A stretch of 64,000 nucleotides of DNA from Istiophorus platypterus (taxonomy: Eukaryota; Chordata; Actinopteri; Istiophoriformes; Istiophoridae), in assembly GCA_016859345.1 (NCBI GenBank), contig CM029134.1, forward strand, positions 14,830,560 through 14,894,559, in the 5' to 3' direction. The position numbers and the translations under genes were made by a program. The notes under the pieces were generated by a model, which ran no database searches, was not told the DNA's origin, and saw nothing but the letters and a program-made list of their open reading frames with translations. Positions 46,952-59,600 of this stretch are shown here, piece after piece (positions within the stretch are counted from its first letter, which is position 1; every line of letters starts with the position of its first letter).

Positions 46952-49387
46952 CTCTAAAGGAGAGTCTGGTTTGTCCAGGATGCTCTTTTCACTCTGTAGC
47001 CGCTGCATCGTCCCTGTAGAACTGGGGTCCATTATCAGCACGTTCTGACTACCAGCTCTGCCGAACTTACAGTCACTCTTTCTGGAGTCAGTTGTCCTGC
47101 ACACCTCATAATTGTACACGTGTTGGAGAGTCCCTGTCCCCAAAGTGTCTGAGTAACGTGGTGGATAATATGGAATCACAGGCAGATTGGAGTGATACAG
47201 GATGCGAGACTGTCTCCATCTGTAGATTTTCACCGATATAATTACCACTAAACACGTGATGAAGAGGAAGGAGACTACAGCCAGAGCCAACACTAAGTAA
47301 AAAGTCAGGTTGTCATCATACTCCTTGTCGTGTGCAAAGTCAGTGAACTCCGACAGCACTTCAGGGAAGCTGTCCGCCACCGCCACGTTCAAAACGACTG
47401 TGGCTGAGCGAGAGGGCTGCCCGTTGTCCTCCACTATAACAGTCAGTCTCTGTTTCACAGTGTCTTTATCAGTGACTTGGCGGATAGTTCTGATTTCTCC
47501 ATTCTGTGCGCCCACTTCAAACAGCGCCCTGTCTGTGGCTTTCTGCAGTTTATAGGAGAGCCAGGCATTCTGTCCAGAGTCCACATCAACAGCCACCACT
47601 TTAGTCACCAGATAGCCCACATCTGCTGAGCGAGGAACCATTTCAGCCACCAGAGAGCCTCCGGTCTGGACTGGGTACAGAACCTGAGGGGGGTTGTCGT
47701 TCTGATCCTGGATCAATATTTTCACGGTCACGTTGCTACTGAGTGGAGGAGAACCTCCATCCTGCGCTTTAACGACGAATACAACCTGTTTAGTTTGTTC
47801 ATAATCAAAGGAGCGACTTGCATGTATCACTCCGCTTTCTGCATTTATAGAAACATAGTCCGAAACTGGAGATCCATCGATTTTAGTGTCCTCCAGAATA
47901 TAGGTTATACGGGCGTTTTGGTTTTCATCAGGATCTTTGGCCATAACAGTGAGAAGAGAAACACCTGGAGAGTTATTCTCTGCAATAACCGCGCTGTATA
48001 AACCACGTGGAAACACCGGAGCATTATCGTTCACATCTGAGACCTTTAAATGAAAGGTTCTTTTTGTTGAGAGAGGAGGCGATCCTGCATCTGTGGCAAC
48101 AACAGTGATGTTATAGTCTGAAACACTCTCACGATCTAATACAGTGTCTGTTACCAAAGTATAGTAATTTCTCAAGTTAGATTTAATCTTGAAAGGTGCA
48201 TTCGATTCTATCCTACAATTAACTTTTCCGTTATCCCCTGAATCGAGATCTTTTACATTAATAATACCAACAGTTGTACCAGGAGGGGAATCCTCTGACA
48301 CAGGACTAGTGAATGACATCACATTAATAACCGGCTGATTATCATTCACGTCAATAACATCAACTATAACTTTACTCGAGTCCGTCAAAGCTCCTTGGTC
48401 GGTTGCTTCAATGCGTATATCAAATCTCTTTACTTTTTCAAAGTCAACTTCTCCTGAAAGACATATCGAACCGGTTGTCTTATTAATTTCGAAAATACTG
48501 TTAATGTCGCCTTGCATTTTGGAGATTGAATAATAAATCAAACCATATGATCCACTGTCTGCATCGGTTGCATTCACAGTGATGATATAGGTACCTCTAT
48601 CGGCATTTTCCATCACGGTTGCCTTGTAGACTGACTGATTGAAAACAGGCGAATTATCATTAGCATCTAGGACAGTGATATCAATATTTACTGTACCAGA
48701 TTTCTGTTGTGTTCCACCGTCCACTGCTATTAGCTTTAGGGACAGACTTGGATGTCGCTCTCTATCCAACGGTTCCTCAAGCACCATCTCCGCATATTTT
48801 CTTCCGTCGGTATTTGAATGCTTTTTTAAAATAAAATTTTCATTTGGAGATAAATGATAGTCCTGCAGCCCGTTGACTCCTACATCGGGATCATTGGCTG
48901 TTGGCAAAACAAAACGTGCTCCCGGCGCAGAAGATTCTCCGATCGTCAGTTTCATGTCTTGCTGATGAAAAGAAGGTGGATTATCATTTATGTCTAATAC
49001 TTCGACTGTAACGTGGTGCAGTTCCATTGGGTTTTCTAAAATCAAATCAAAACTGAAGCTACACGGCGTTACGTCTCCACAGAGCTGCTCTCGATCTATC
49101 CTCTCATTCACGACCAAGGTCCCTTTGTCTGTCCTCAGTTCGGTGTACTGGACGCTTTCCCCGATCACGATACGGGCCCGACCGGAACGGAGCCTCTGCA
49201 CATCTATTCCAAGGTCCGATGCGACATTCCCAATAAGGGACCCCTTCTTCATCTCTTCTGGGATCGAATAACGTATTTGACCACTAGCAGTATGACTGAG
49301 AAACAAGAGGAACACAATGCTTTGCGATGTCAGTTTGTAGCACAAACGCCATCTTAGAGACCAGCAGAGATATTTTCCGAAATCCAT
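46952..49387 (-). CDS. pcdhg: Protocadherin gamma-type variable exon V14
   Basis: An 812-residue exon. Start at 49387 (MDFGKYLCWSLRWRLCY); the frame is open to 49423. EC1 QIRYSIPEEMKKGS, NVASDLGIDVQRLRSGRARIV, loop CGDVTPC. EC1-EC3 are unrelated to its neighbours V13 and V15 in detail, while EC4-EC5 are nearly the same as in V10-V12. It has its own small changes in the homogenised block: DKDTVKQ, ATVVLNVAV for ATVIVNVAV, and LDKPDSPLE for LDEPDSPLE at the tail end. Donor GTGAGT after 46952. The exon interrupts an otherwise duplicated V13/V15 arrangement. Confidence 0.92.
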
Positions 49388-49642
49388 GTTATCAAATACG
49401 TCATGAGAAAGGATACTGTCCAAACACTGCCGTTATTCAACACAAGGATAAACAATAACAAACTTCAAGGGTCGTTTATATTAATAATTCCCAGGTTCAC
49501 TTCTCTCGTAGAAAAAGGGTCAAATCAAAGCCAGTATATCTGCGTCCTTCTCAACGTCGTTCAGTCTAATTCATACCCACCCACCACAGAGGAGAATGAA
49601 GGAAGGCACCGCCTAAAACACTGTTCAGATTCGTTTTTTACT

Positions 49643-49667
49643 TGACCAACAGCGTCCCTTAGAGTCC
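49643..49667 (-). promoter_or_regulatory. CSE (CTCF-like) of V14
   Basis: TGACCAACAGCGTCCCTTAG followed by AGTCC on the plus strand, about 255 bases upstream of the V14 start. No gene between here and V15. Confidence 0.85.
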
Positions 49668-50152
49668 AGTCACTGAATATCAACACAACGAAGGCAAATA
49701 AGCGAAAATTCAAATACCCATCACCAGTGAATGCCAATGCCTTAGTAAGATGAGGTCCTCGTGGCTTTTGAAATTTAAACAGATAAAAACAGTTTTTTTT
49801 TATCTGAAAAGTTCAGTATGATACTGGGTCTTTAATTAAATACAATATAAAATATTATTTTTGAATTGTTCTGTGTTAGAACTGACATATTTAAAAAGTA
49901 ATGAGTACCACAAACGTAGGGAGAAGTCTGAAGATCATATATTACAGCAAAATGATTGGGTATTATATTAACGTTAAAGAAATGTGTTTGTATCACATGC
50001 TGGGCACATACCAATTAAAACGATCCTCATGTTTACGAAAAGGCAGACACGCAATAACATGGTCTGTGTCACGTTGTTTGAAAGCCACAGTTGCATCTGT
50101 GAAGGGTTTTGCAGAAAGTCGACTGTTACTAAATAATCCAATCTAAGTGGGA

Positions 50153-50173
50153 TGTGCTATCCATGGTGCTGAA
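50153..50173 (-). promoter_or_regulatory. RE1/NRSE-like element in the intron after V15
   Basis: The minus strand has TTCAGCACC, AT, GGATAGCACA: about 17 of 21 bases agree with the consensus. About 100 bases past the V15 donor. Confidence 0.65.
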
Positions 50174-50275
50174 AGTCACAGCAAAGGGAACAAATACTCA
50201 TGATGTAAACAACAGACAATAAAGAAGTAAGAGACACATGAGATACTGAGGGAAGGCAAGATTATCCAAACTCAC

Positions 50276-52729
50276 CTCTAAAGGAGAGTCTGGTTCATCC
50301 AGGATGCTCTTCTCACTCTGTAGTCTCTGCATCGTCCCTGTAGAACTGGGGTCCATTATCAGCACGTTCTGACTACCAGCTCTGCCGAACTTACAGTCAC
50401 TCTTTCTGGAGTCAGTCGTCCTGCACACCTCGTAATTGTACACGTGTTGGAGAGTCCCTGTCCCCAAAGTGTCTGAGTAACGTGGTGGATAATATGGAAT
50501 CACAGGCAGATTGGAGTGATACAGGATGCGAGACTGTCTCCATCGGTAGATTTTCACTGATATAATGACCACTAAACAGGTGATGAAGAGGAAGGAGACT
50601 ACAGCCAGAGCCAACACTAAGTAAAAAGTCAGGTTGTCATCGTACTCCTTGTCATGTGCAAAGTCAGTGAACTCCGACAGCACTTCCGGGAAGCTGTCTG
50701 CCACCGCCACGTTCACAGTGACTGTGGCTGAGCGAGAGGGCTGCCCGTTGTCCTCCACTATAACAGTCAGTCTCTGTTTCACAGCGTCTTTATCAGTGAC
50801 TTGGCGGATAGTTCTGATTTCTCCATTCTGTGCGCCCACTTCAAACAGCGCCCTGTCTGTGGCTTTCTGCAGTTTATAGGAGAGCCAGGCATTCTGTCCA
50901 GAGTCCACATCAACAGCCACCACTTTAGTCACCAGATAGCCCACATCTGCTGAGCGAGGAACCATTTCAGCCAGCAGAGAGCCTCCGGTCTGGACTGGGT
51001 ACAGAACCTGAGGGGGGTTGTCGTTCTGATCCCGGATCAGTATTTTCACAGTCACGTTGCTACTGAGTGGAGGAGAACCTCCATCCTGCGCCTTAACAAC
51101 GAGCTGAAGTAGTTTAATCTGCTCATAATCAAAGGAGCGAACTGCACTTAGGACTCCAGTTTCAGAATTTAAAGACACATACGTAGAAACTGGACTTCCA
51201 CTGACCTGCGTGTCCTCTAACAGATATGAGATTCTAGCGTTCTGATTCCAATCAGAGTCTCTTGCGCTGACAGCAAATATAGATACTCCAGGGGAATTAT
51301 TCTCTGTGATGTGAGCTGAATAGATGCTTTTATCAAATAATGGTGCATTGTCGTTCACGTCAGAGATTTTAAGATGTAATTTTGTTGAGCTCGAAAGTGG
51401 AGGAGAGCCAAAATCAGTGGCTGTAATTGTTATGTTATATTCTGAGACAGATTCTCGATCAAAATGTTGATCTGACACCAAATTGTAATAGTTTGTTAGA
51501 GATGACTCGATTTTAAAGGGCAAATTGCCGCCAATAGAACATTTTATTTGCCCATTTTTCTCAGAATCTGCATCTTTTACGTTCAAAATAGCAATTGTTG
51601 TACCAGGACGTGTGTCCTCAGACACTGGGCTAGAAAATGACATAATATTTATAACTGGTGCATTGTCGTTGACATCAAAGACATCAAATATAACTTTACT
51701 GGTCCCGGTCAAGCCACCCTGATCCCTCGCTTCTATCCTCACCTCGTATTTTCTGTCTTTTTCATAATCTATTTGACCAGATACAGAAATCGTCCCGGCT
51801 TTTTCATCAATACTGAATATATCTGCTGCGCTTCCTTTCGATTTAGAAAAACTGTAAATAATGAATCCATTTGAACCACTGTCAGCGTCTGTGGCATTTA
51901 CTGTAATAATGCTTGTGCCTCTCATCGTGTTTTCCATAACAGATGCTTTATACATAGACTGGTTAAATACTGGAGCATTGTCGTTGACATCTAATACAGT
52001 GACATCGATATTTACTGTACCAGATCTCTGTGGTGTTCCACCGTCAACTGCGATGAGTTTTAAAGACAAGTGTGGACGTCGTTCTCTGTCTAGAGGCTTC
52101 TGGAGCACCATTTCAACGTATTTACTCCCATCAGGGTTTGCATGTTGCTTCAAGATGAAATTGTCATTCGGTGACAATACATAATCTTGCAACGCGTTTC
52201 GGCCCACATCGAGGTCCTCTGCACTCTGCAATGGAAACTGCACTCCCACCACAGCCGATTCGCTTATTTCAAAACGGATAGGTTTGTCTTTGTTTGGGAA
52301 AACGGGGGCGTGATCATTTATATCCAAAACCTCAACAGTTATTCTGTGCAATTCCATTGGATTTTCCAAAATCATCTCAAAGCTGAAGCTACACGGTGTC
52401 ACATCTCCACAGAGCTGCTCTCGGTCTATTCTCTCATTCACGACTAGAATCCCTTTGTCTGTCTTCAGCTCGGCGTAGTGAACGTTTTCTCCGGTAACGA
52501 TACGAGCCCGCCCAGACCGGAGTCTTTTCAGATCCAAACCAAGGTCTTGCGCTACATTACCAATGAGCGATCCCTTTTTCATCTCCTCGGGTATAGAATA
52601 ACGAATCTGACCACCTACCATGTTAACTACATGAAGCAGCAAGATGAGCAAACGTATTTGCCGTCGCAGTCCACAGAACAATCGCCATCTTAAGGTTAAG
52701 TAGATGCGAGGTCTTCCAGTTTCCACCAT
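50276..52729 (-). CDS. pcdhg: Protocadherin gamma-type variable exon V15 (paired with V13)
   Basis: An 818-residue exon starting MVETGRPRIYLTLRWRLFCG. The start differs from V13 for the first eight residues and then becomes nearly the same. EC1 QIRYSIPEEMKKGS, loop CGDVTPC; EC1-EC5 match V13 at almost every residue. In EC6, SLVAEMVP of the paralogues is SLLAEMVP and VIVNVAV is VTVNVAV. EVGAQNGE is shared with V9, V14 and V16. Tail ends DEPDSPLE with last codons CCTTTAGAG; donor GTGAGT after 50276. Probably a recent duplicate whose 3' end has since been converted from another source. Confidence 0.92.
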
Positions 52730-52956
52730 GGCAACAAATTACCGAAGAGGGTGATTTTTATCCAACTAATATTACGGTAAAGATGCTTCTGATATTTCCG
52801 TTTTCCTGGTTGCATCTAAATACGTCTTCAACATTCACATGAAAGTCTGAGAGACGGTTCTCGCCCTAAACCTCGATAAAACACAGATGGCCTTCTTCAC
52901 TCTTTAGTCAGTCAGGGGATGGACTGAGTGACGACACAACACAGAAAATGTTTTAC

Positions 52957-52980
52957 TGGCCTACAGCGTCCCTTAGAGTC
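52957..52980 (-). promoter_or_regulatory. CSE (CTCF-like) of V15
   Basis: TGGCCTACAGCGTCCCTTAG followed by AGTC on the plus strand, about 230 bases upstream of V15, in a context that matches V13. From 53000 to 53900 I see no gene, only AT-rich DNA. Confidence 0.85.
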
Positions 52981-53563
52981 TAAAATGTGTACATCATAAG
53001 AGGCAAAGACCACAGTGCTAAAAGCCTGAGAGGATAACCGTCTCTATCTATCGTATGAAGAGGTTGAGTTACAAGAAAATTTGTAATAAAAGGCAACTTT
53101 AACACATCACATTGTTCTATATACAAATCAGTGGTAAAAGAGATCACTGGAGTAAAAACAATCTTTCCGAAAATAAGCGAGATAATAAATTGAAATCCTA
53201 CTTCGGACTAATATGCTTTACAATGCAGCAGATTGTAATGAATAATTAAAGCATCCCTTCTTGCAGGAAATAAAACATCCATATAATATATCAAATAAAC
53301 AACTACAAAATATTCGCTTACAAGGCATTACATTAACACTACTATTCAAATTAAGCTGTCCTCTAATCAAAATATTAATGTGCGAAAATTCAGTGTAAAG
53401 ACTTTTATGGTAGTGAAAGGCCGTTCTAATGTGGGAAAAATTATGCATCGTGACTTTCATGAACTGCATCGAAAGGTTAGGCTATGAAAATCGAGGTGAT
53501 GGTTGGGCATGTGTGTCGCCTTGAACATCGTTTATGTTCTGTCATTTTTGTTTTGACAGCGCT

Positions 53564-53610
53564 AATATATATATATATGTATGTATGTATGTATGTATAT
53601 GTATATATTA
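53564..53610. repeat. (TA)n/(TATG)n microsatellite
   Basis: ATATATATATATATG is followed by GTATGTATGTATGTAT-type units, in the noncoding interval between the V15 promoter and V16. Confidence 0.95.
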
Positions 53611-53911
53611 TCATCAATTAATGGATAGAACGAGCTTTAACTAATTTTTACTAAGTGCTTTTAGTTTCTCTGTCTAAATCATATTCTCCCATCCTTTCAA
53701 ACCGCAGATATCACAGAAATGAAAAAACCTTAAGACTTGTACACTGCAGACAAAGGCAAAGTACAAAAATACTTTGGTAATTCGTAACTGATACAAATGA
53801 ACATTATTTGTATGACATATATATTTTTGAATAGCTGCATATTTTTCTTTGCACTGCTGAAACTGCAAGAGATTTGCAGAAGCAGAATCCTTATCAGCTA
53901 TGCAAACCAAC

Positions 53912-53932
53912 TTAACTGTCCGTGGTGCTGAA
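53912..53932 (-). promoter_or_regulatory. RE1/NRSE element in the intron after V16
   Basis: The minus strand has TTCAGCACC, AC, GGACAG with a perfect 17-base core; only the last four bases of the 21-base consensus differ. About 110 bases past the V16 donor. Confidence 0.85.
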
Positions 53933-54040
53933 TGTGACATCGGCGCGTGTAACTGTTCATCATCAATGCAGCTGAGAAAAATAACAAAAGCAAAAAAAGA
54001 GAAAAAAACAGACCCAGACGACGCTAGGCCTTCAACCCAC

Positions 54041-56452
54041 CTCTAGAGGAGAGTCTGGTTCGTCCAGGATGCTCTTTTCACTCTGTAGCCGCTGCATCGT
54101 CCCTGTAGAACTGGGGTCCATTATCAGCACGTTCTGACTACCAGCTCTGCCGAACTTACAGTCACTCTTTCTGGAGTCAGTCGTCCTGCACACCTCGTAA
54201 TTGTACACGTGTTGGAGAGTCCCTGTCCCCAAAGTGTCTGAGTAACGTGGTGGATAATATGGAATCACAGGCAGATTGGAGTGATACAGGATGCGAGACT
54301 GTCTCCATCTGTAGATCTTCACCGATATAATTACCACTAAACACGTGATGAAGAGGAAGGAGACTACAGCCAGAGCCAACACTAAGTAAAAAGTCAGGTT
54401 GTCATCGTACTCCTTGTCGTGTGTAAAGTCAGTGAACTCCGACAGCACTTCAGGGAAGCTGTCCGCCACCGCCACGTTCACAATGACTGTGGCTGAGCGA
54501 AAGGGCTGCCCGTTGTCCTCCACTATAACAGTCAGTCTCTGTTTCACAGCGTCTTTATCAGTCACTTGGCGGATAGTTCTGATTTCTCCATTCTGTGCGC
54601 CCACTTCAAACAGCGCCCTGTCTGTGGCTTTCTGCAGTTTATAGGAGAGCCAGGCATTCTGTCCAGAGTCCACATCAACAGCCACCACTTTAGTCACCAG
54701 ATAGCCCACATCTGCTGAGCGAGGAACCATTTCAGCCACCAGAGAGCCTCCGGTCTGGACTGGGTACAGAACCTGAGGGGGGTTGTCGTTCTGATCCTGG
54801 ACACGCACAATAACCGTTGTGTTACTAATTAGTGGAGGAGAGCCTCCATCCTGCGCTTTAACTCGTATTTTGTACTCTTTGACTTGTTCATAGTCAAGTG
54901 AACGCAAAGACTGAATAACTCCACTTTCTGTATTAATGGAGAAATACGATGAGACCGGATTTCCATTAACCTCGCTTTCAATGAGAAAATACGATATGTG
55001 TGCATTCCGACCTTGATCTGGGTCAGTTGCGTGGATCTGCAAGAGAGCGACACCGGGAGGATTGTTCTCCATTACCTGAGTGTTGTACACGCTTTGACTG
55101 AAAGCCGGTGCGTTGTCATTGATATCAGTAACGTCTAAAACCACGTTTTTCCTGCTTGATAAGGCAGGAAAGCCCTCATCGGTGGCAGTTAGAGTGATAT
55201 TGTACTTGGAACGCTTTTCTCTGTCGAGAATTTGCTCGGTGACCAATGTGTAATAGTTTCTGAGAGATGACTGAATTTTGAAAGGCAGATTCTCACCTAT
55301 ATTTAAATGAACTTGTCCATTTTTACCGGAATCTTTATCTTGGACGCTAATCAACGCCACAACTGTACCAGGTACAGAATCTTCTGAAATCTTTCCCGAA
55401 TATGAAGCCAGTGTGATTACGGGATAGTTATCATTCACATCTGCTATCTCTATAATCAATTTGCTGGCGCCCACTAAACCCCATGGATCTTTTGCTTGAA
55501 TGTTTATTTCGTAAGACGGAGAAACCTCGTAATCGATGTCGCCTGTGAATTTAACCTCCCCCGTGTAAGAATTTATTTCGAAAGGACATGAGGAATCCTC
55601 CTCTAGGTGGGTGAAAAAATATGTCACGTTACCGTTGTAACCTTGGTCCACATCTACGGCACTGACTTTAGCAATAACTGCGCCTCGCAAAGCATTTTCC
55701 AAGACAGACGCTTTATAAACAGACTGCGTAAAAACGGGTGCGTTGTCGTTCGCGTCCAGGACTGATACGTGTATCCTGACTGTCCCAGACCTCTGCGGCT
55801 CCCCACCATCTACAGCCGTTAATATGAGCTTATGTTCGCTTTGCACCTCGCGGTCCAAACCAATCTGAAGCATCATTTCGGCGTGTTTACTCCCGTCTGT
55901 TCGAGTGTGCTGTTTGAGAACAAAATGGTCGTTTGCTTTTAAAGAATAACTTTGCAGCGAGTTTATTCCTACGTCAGGATCAACTGCGCTATCAAGCAAG
56001 AATACAGTCCCTACGGGCGTCGATTCGCTAATTTCCAAATTAATTTCCTTTTTGGGAAAAATGGGAGCGTGGTCGTTTACATCTTGGATTTCGATGGTAA
56101 TGGCAAACAATTCAAGCGGATCTTCTAGGACAATTTCTAGACTAAAGCTACAGGGAGATTTCTTGGCGCATAATTTTTCTCTGTCTATTCTTTCATTGAC
56201 AACGATATGCCCTTTGTTCTGGTTAAGCACAACATACTGGGTATCATCATCGATAACGAGTCGTGCCCGACCAGAAACCAACCTTTTTACATCCAGGCCC
56301 AGGTCTTTTGCAATGTCTCCGACAAACAGCCCTTTCTTCATCTCCTCTGGAATAGAGTAACGAATTTGTCCATTAATCGCAGCAACAAGGCAGCAAAGCA
56401 AAATGGAGACTCTCCAATCCACTGAGGTGCATTTCCCCTTCAGAATATCCAT
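54041..56452 (-). CDS. pcdhg: Protocadherin gamma-type variable exon V16
   Basis: An 804-residue exon. Start at 56452 (MDILKGKCTSVDWRVS) has G at -3 and +4; the ATG at 56485 has a poor context. EC1 QIRYSIPEEMKKGLFVGDIAK is more diverged (VIDDDTQYVVLNQNKGHIVV), loop CAKKSPC. EC2-EC5 are private (for example GNPVSSYFSINTESGVIQS). The shared block starts at DQNDNPPQVLYPV, as in V7 and V8. EC6 has GQPFRSATV for GQPSRSATV. Standard tail, donor GTGGGT after GAG at 54041, the weakest-looking donor of the set. It is the 5'-most member of the homogenised group. Confidence 0.92.
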
Positions 56453-56650
56453 TCCTCCCGGTGAATATCGCATCCAAATCCACATTACCTACCATGTATT
56501 TCATATAGTCTTCTGTCAAATCTATATAATGCAACCCCTCAAACTAGAGCCATAGTGGATATATGCACATAGTCGTTGCCTATTTCCTTCAAAGACGGGT
56601 GGGGACTTTGTCTCTCTGTTAAGGCCGATGTTATACAAGTATTCTCCTTA

Positions 56651-56670
56651 GGCAACAGCACCACCAACAG
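56651..56670 (-). promoter_or_regulatory. Degenerate CSE of V16
   Basis: The transcribed strand reads CTGTTGGTGGTGCTGTTGCC. The GCTGTTG part agrees with the other elements, and about 10 of 14 CTCF-like positions match, but the CGCT core is TGCT. About 200 bases upstream of the V16 start. Confidence 0.4.
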
Positions 56671-59600
56671 TGGCTATGTTAAATAACATCAGTAAACCAC
56701 AGTGGGCCAACGTTCCCCTGGCTGTCTAGTCTTGTGAACCCAACTTTATGAGGATTGCCTGCCTAACCTTCAATATCGAATCTACAGAATCAAAATCCCG
56801 TGGAAAATAAAAAAGAAAGAAAAGGAAACAATTCTGCTTCATTTGCCACGGTTTTAAGAATGATTTTTTTTGTTTTGTCTTTGTATTTTTTATGTGTTCT
56901 CAGTATCTGATTATACAGTCAACTTGCTATAGTCAGCGCGAACGGACGGACAGACAGACTGACAGAGATATTTTTCTCTCTCTTGATCCATTCTAACAGA
57001 CAAGTCCGCTGACCTACATTTGAGCAGTGGAATTAACATCTATTATGAAACTACTGCAACACTCATCCACAATCAGTATATTCGCAGTCATATAGTTCTT
57101 CTGTATGTAGGTCAACTTAAAACATGAAGTCTACACAGAATACCTCTCTACAATGGGTCAGAATAGTGCTTGGCATTGCTTGGAATTGTCACTTGCTCTC
57201 ACACACAGTATTAGCATAGCTACAGAGCATAACATTCTGCACATCATGATTGGGAATTATTCAAAAACTGACTTCACAGCAGAAGCTATATCTATTAATA
57301 TTCATGGAATTTAAACCCTGGGGTAGAATTCAAATAAGAGAAATGCAGCTGCATGTGTTAGAGGACTTCTAACTGCAAATTCAGTCCCACATGAGTATGA
57401 CCTCAAAAGCTGCATATGGGGAAAAATGTGTCTTAAAAAAGAGAGATACAGAGGATAGGACATGAAGAATAGAGGTAGAAAATGGAGTGAAACCAAATGT
57501 GGGTCAGCTGTGTTTGATATTGACTGCGGGAGTTGAGTGCGGTGTGAATGAGGCTGGAGTGCTGACATAACAGATTAATACAAAAATAAGTGCACTATGT
57601 GAGATTTGAAGAAAAAGGAAAAATGAAAATTATCTTACCTGCTCAATGAAGTTTCATTCAGGAAATGCAACAAGAAAAAAGAGAAGAGAAAAGAGCAGTT
57701 AGTATGAATCTTGATAAATCCTGAAAAAACACAGTTTAATCAGAACTTGTCACGTTTTTTAAGAATCATGTGCATTATGTACATATCTATAGAGAAACAA
57801 TGAATAACATCATGGTTTGATCTTGTTACATATAATGTTGTCTAATCACCCAGAAGATGTCAACTTGAAAAAAGTGCTACAGTAGAGTCTCCAGGGGATG
57901 CTTTCACCATTATACACTTAATTAACTTGGACTGAATTGCTGATTTTGATAAATAATAATAAAAACAAAACATTGTCCAAGCTACAGCTTCAGCTTGCTC
58001 AGCTCTGTTCTTCTGCTTCTTTCTCATTGCACAAATTGTTAGCAAAGCAAAATAGAGCTATGTTTTGCCCTTTTAAATATAACTTTTAACTTTTACTGTC
58101 AGTAGGCAGCAGAGATCTTTGATGAATTGAACTGTTGCCACATAAAAGACAGCTCGGACCTCGAATTTAACCTGGATTGAAAAACATTTTGGAAACTTTT
58201 GAGACTTAAAGTTGGTCTATATTTGGCGTTTTAATTACATTAAACTATGCCTAACTCACCAGACCTCATCATGTGTTTGGTTTTTTTTTTCTTAGAACTG
58301 TGCCAGGAATGACTTATCAACTCATGTTTTCAAATTCAATGACCCTTCATAATATTATAAACAAAGGTGAATGATGCGCAAGAAACATCTAGTTCAGTGA
58401 CAATGAGGCAATTGAATTTAAGAGACAGAGAGAAACAAGAATTTGATTTCTACACAGTTAACTACTAAATTGGCTATGTTATATAAAAATACACACAAAG
58501 AAATGCAAATTAAAGTTTTTGCAAAAAAGGACACTCCTAGTATTATGTAAACAATGTGATTGCTGTTCCAGCAATACATCCCCTGCTTTTCACAAGATGA
58601 GTCTATAATAGAAAACAAAACTACTACTTGTGTTAATTGCAATTAGCCATGCTGGTGACAGACTATTCTATCATTCTTCAATTACTCTTTTCTATATATT
58701 CAAATGCAACACCTTTCACAATGTAAAATAAAAGGAAGTAATGAGAAATTCCACTTGACAATTATCTATCTAGTTGTCTTTCAAAAAGTGCTCCCTCTTC
58801 CTTCTCAAGTCATTACACTTGATTTCAACAGATACTTTAAGCAAACAGTAAAGAAAATGCAAGGGAGAATATCTAATGCAAAGGAGAAAAATTCAATTGA
58901 AAGAGCAACATCTTAATGGATTTAAAAAAAAAAATTAAATTCATCAGGCATTTTTCTTTTTCCCATCAAAAATCCACAAATGAAAACTTTCGTTCTTCAG
59001 TAGATTTAATATTCATAATGTGTAGGCAGTCTCTACCTTCTTTTTCAATGCAGATTAAAAATTAAATGAATAAATAAATAAAAATAGTTGACTTAAAGCA
59101 GAGGTCATCAAACAGCCAAGGTTTTAATAACTCCTCGCCCTTAATTTAAAACTTTATTCCACTTATGGATTGGTATAGGCTGACAATCTGACAAAGATAT
59201 GCATGCAAGTCTTTGTCAGGGTGCAAGTTTTATTTTTCTTGTTAATTAAGGTTTCCTTGTGTTGTTGTTATGATGACCATCTGTTTAAGTGTCTGTCATA
59301 AATGTCCTTCCCTCGTGTCCTTCACATACTCTCTGCAAAAAGATCATTGAGACAATGGAGAAGTAGAAAATAAGTGTCTCTTCATTTTTATTTTTTCATA
59401 AATTACATACAGCCAGTCTACATATCATATTTCATGACATGTAGCATAAAGGATTTCTTTTATGTCTGTCACACAACGAACCGTGTGCTATGCAGCGAAA
59501 ACACAACATTATCATAGCATTATCAAAAGTAGCTGGCAGTGTTTTCTAAGTAAAAAATGGACTGTAAACAACAGTGTGAATACCATTTTACACAAAAACA

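Noticed and set aside
56700..56725. Alternative V16 promoter element (GCCAACGTTCCCCTGG)
   Set aside because: The GCCAAC part fits, but there is no CGCT core; the site at 56651-56670 aligns better.
57311..57568. Minus-strand 85-codon frame in the large spacer
   Set aside because: No signal peptide plus EC motif, no recognisable domain, no splice context; consistent with chance.
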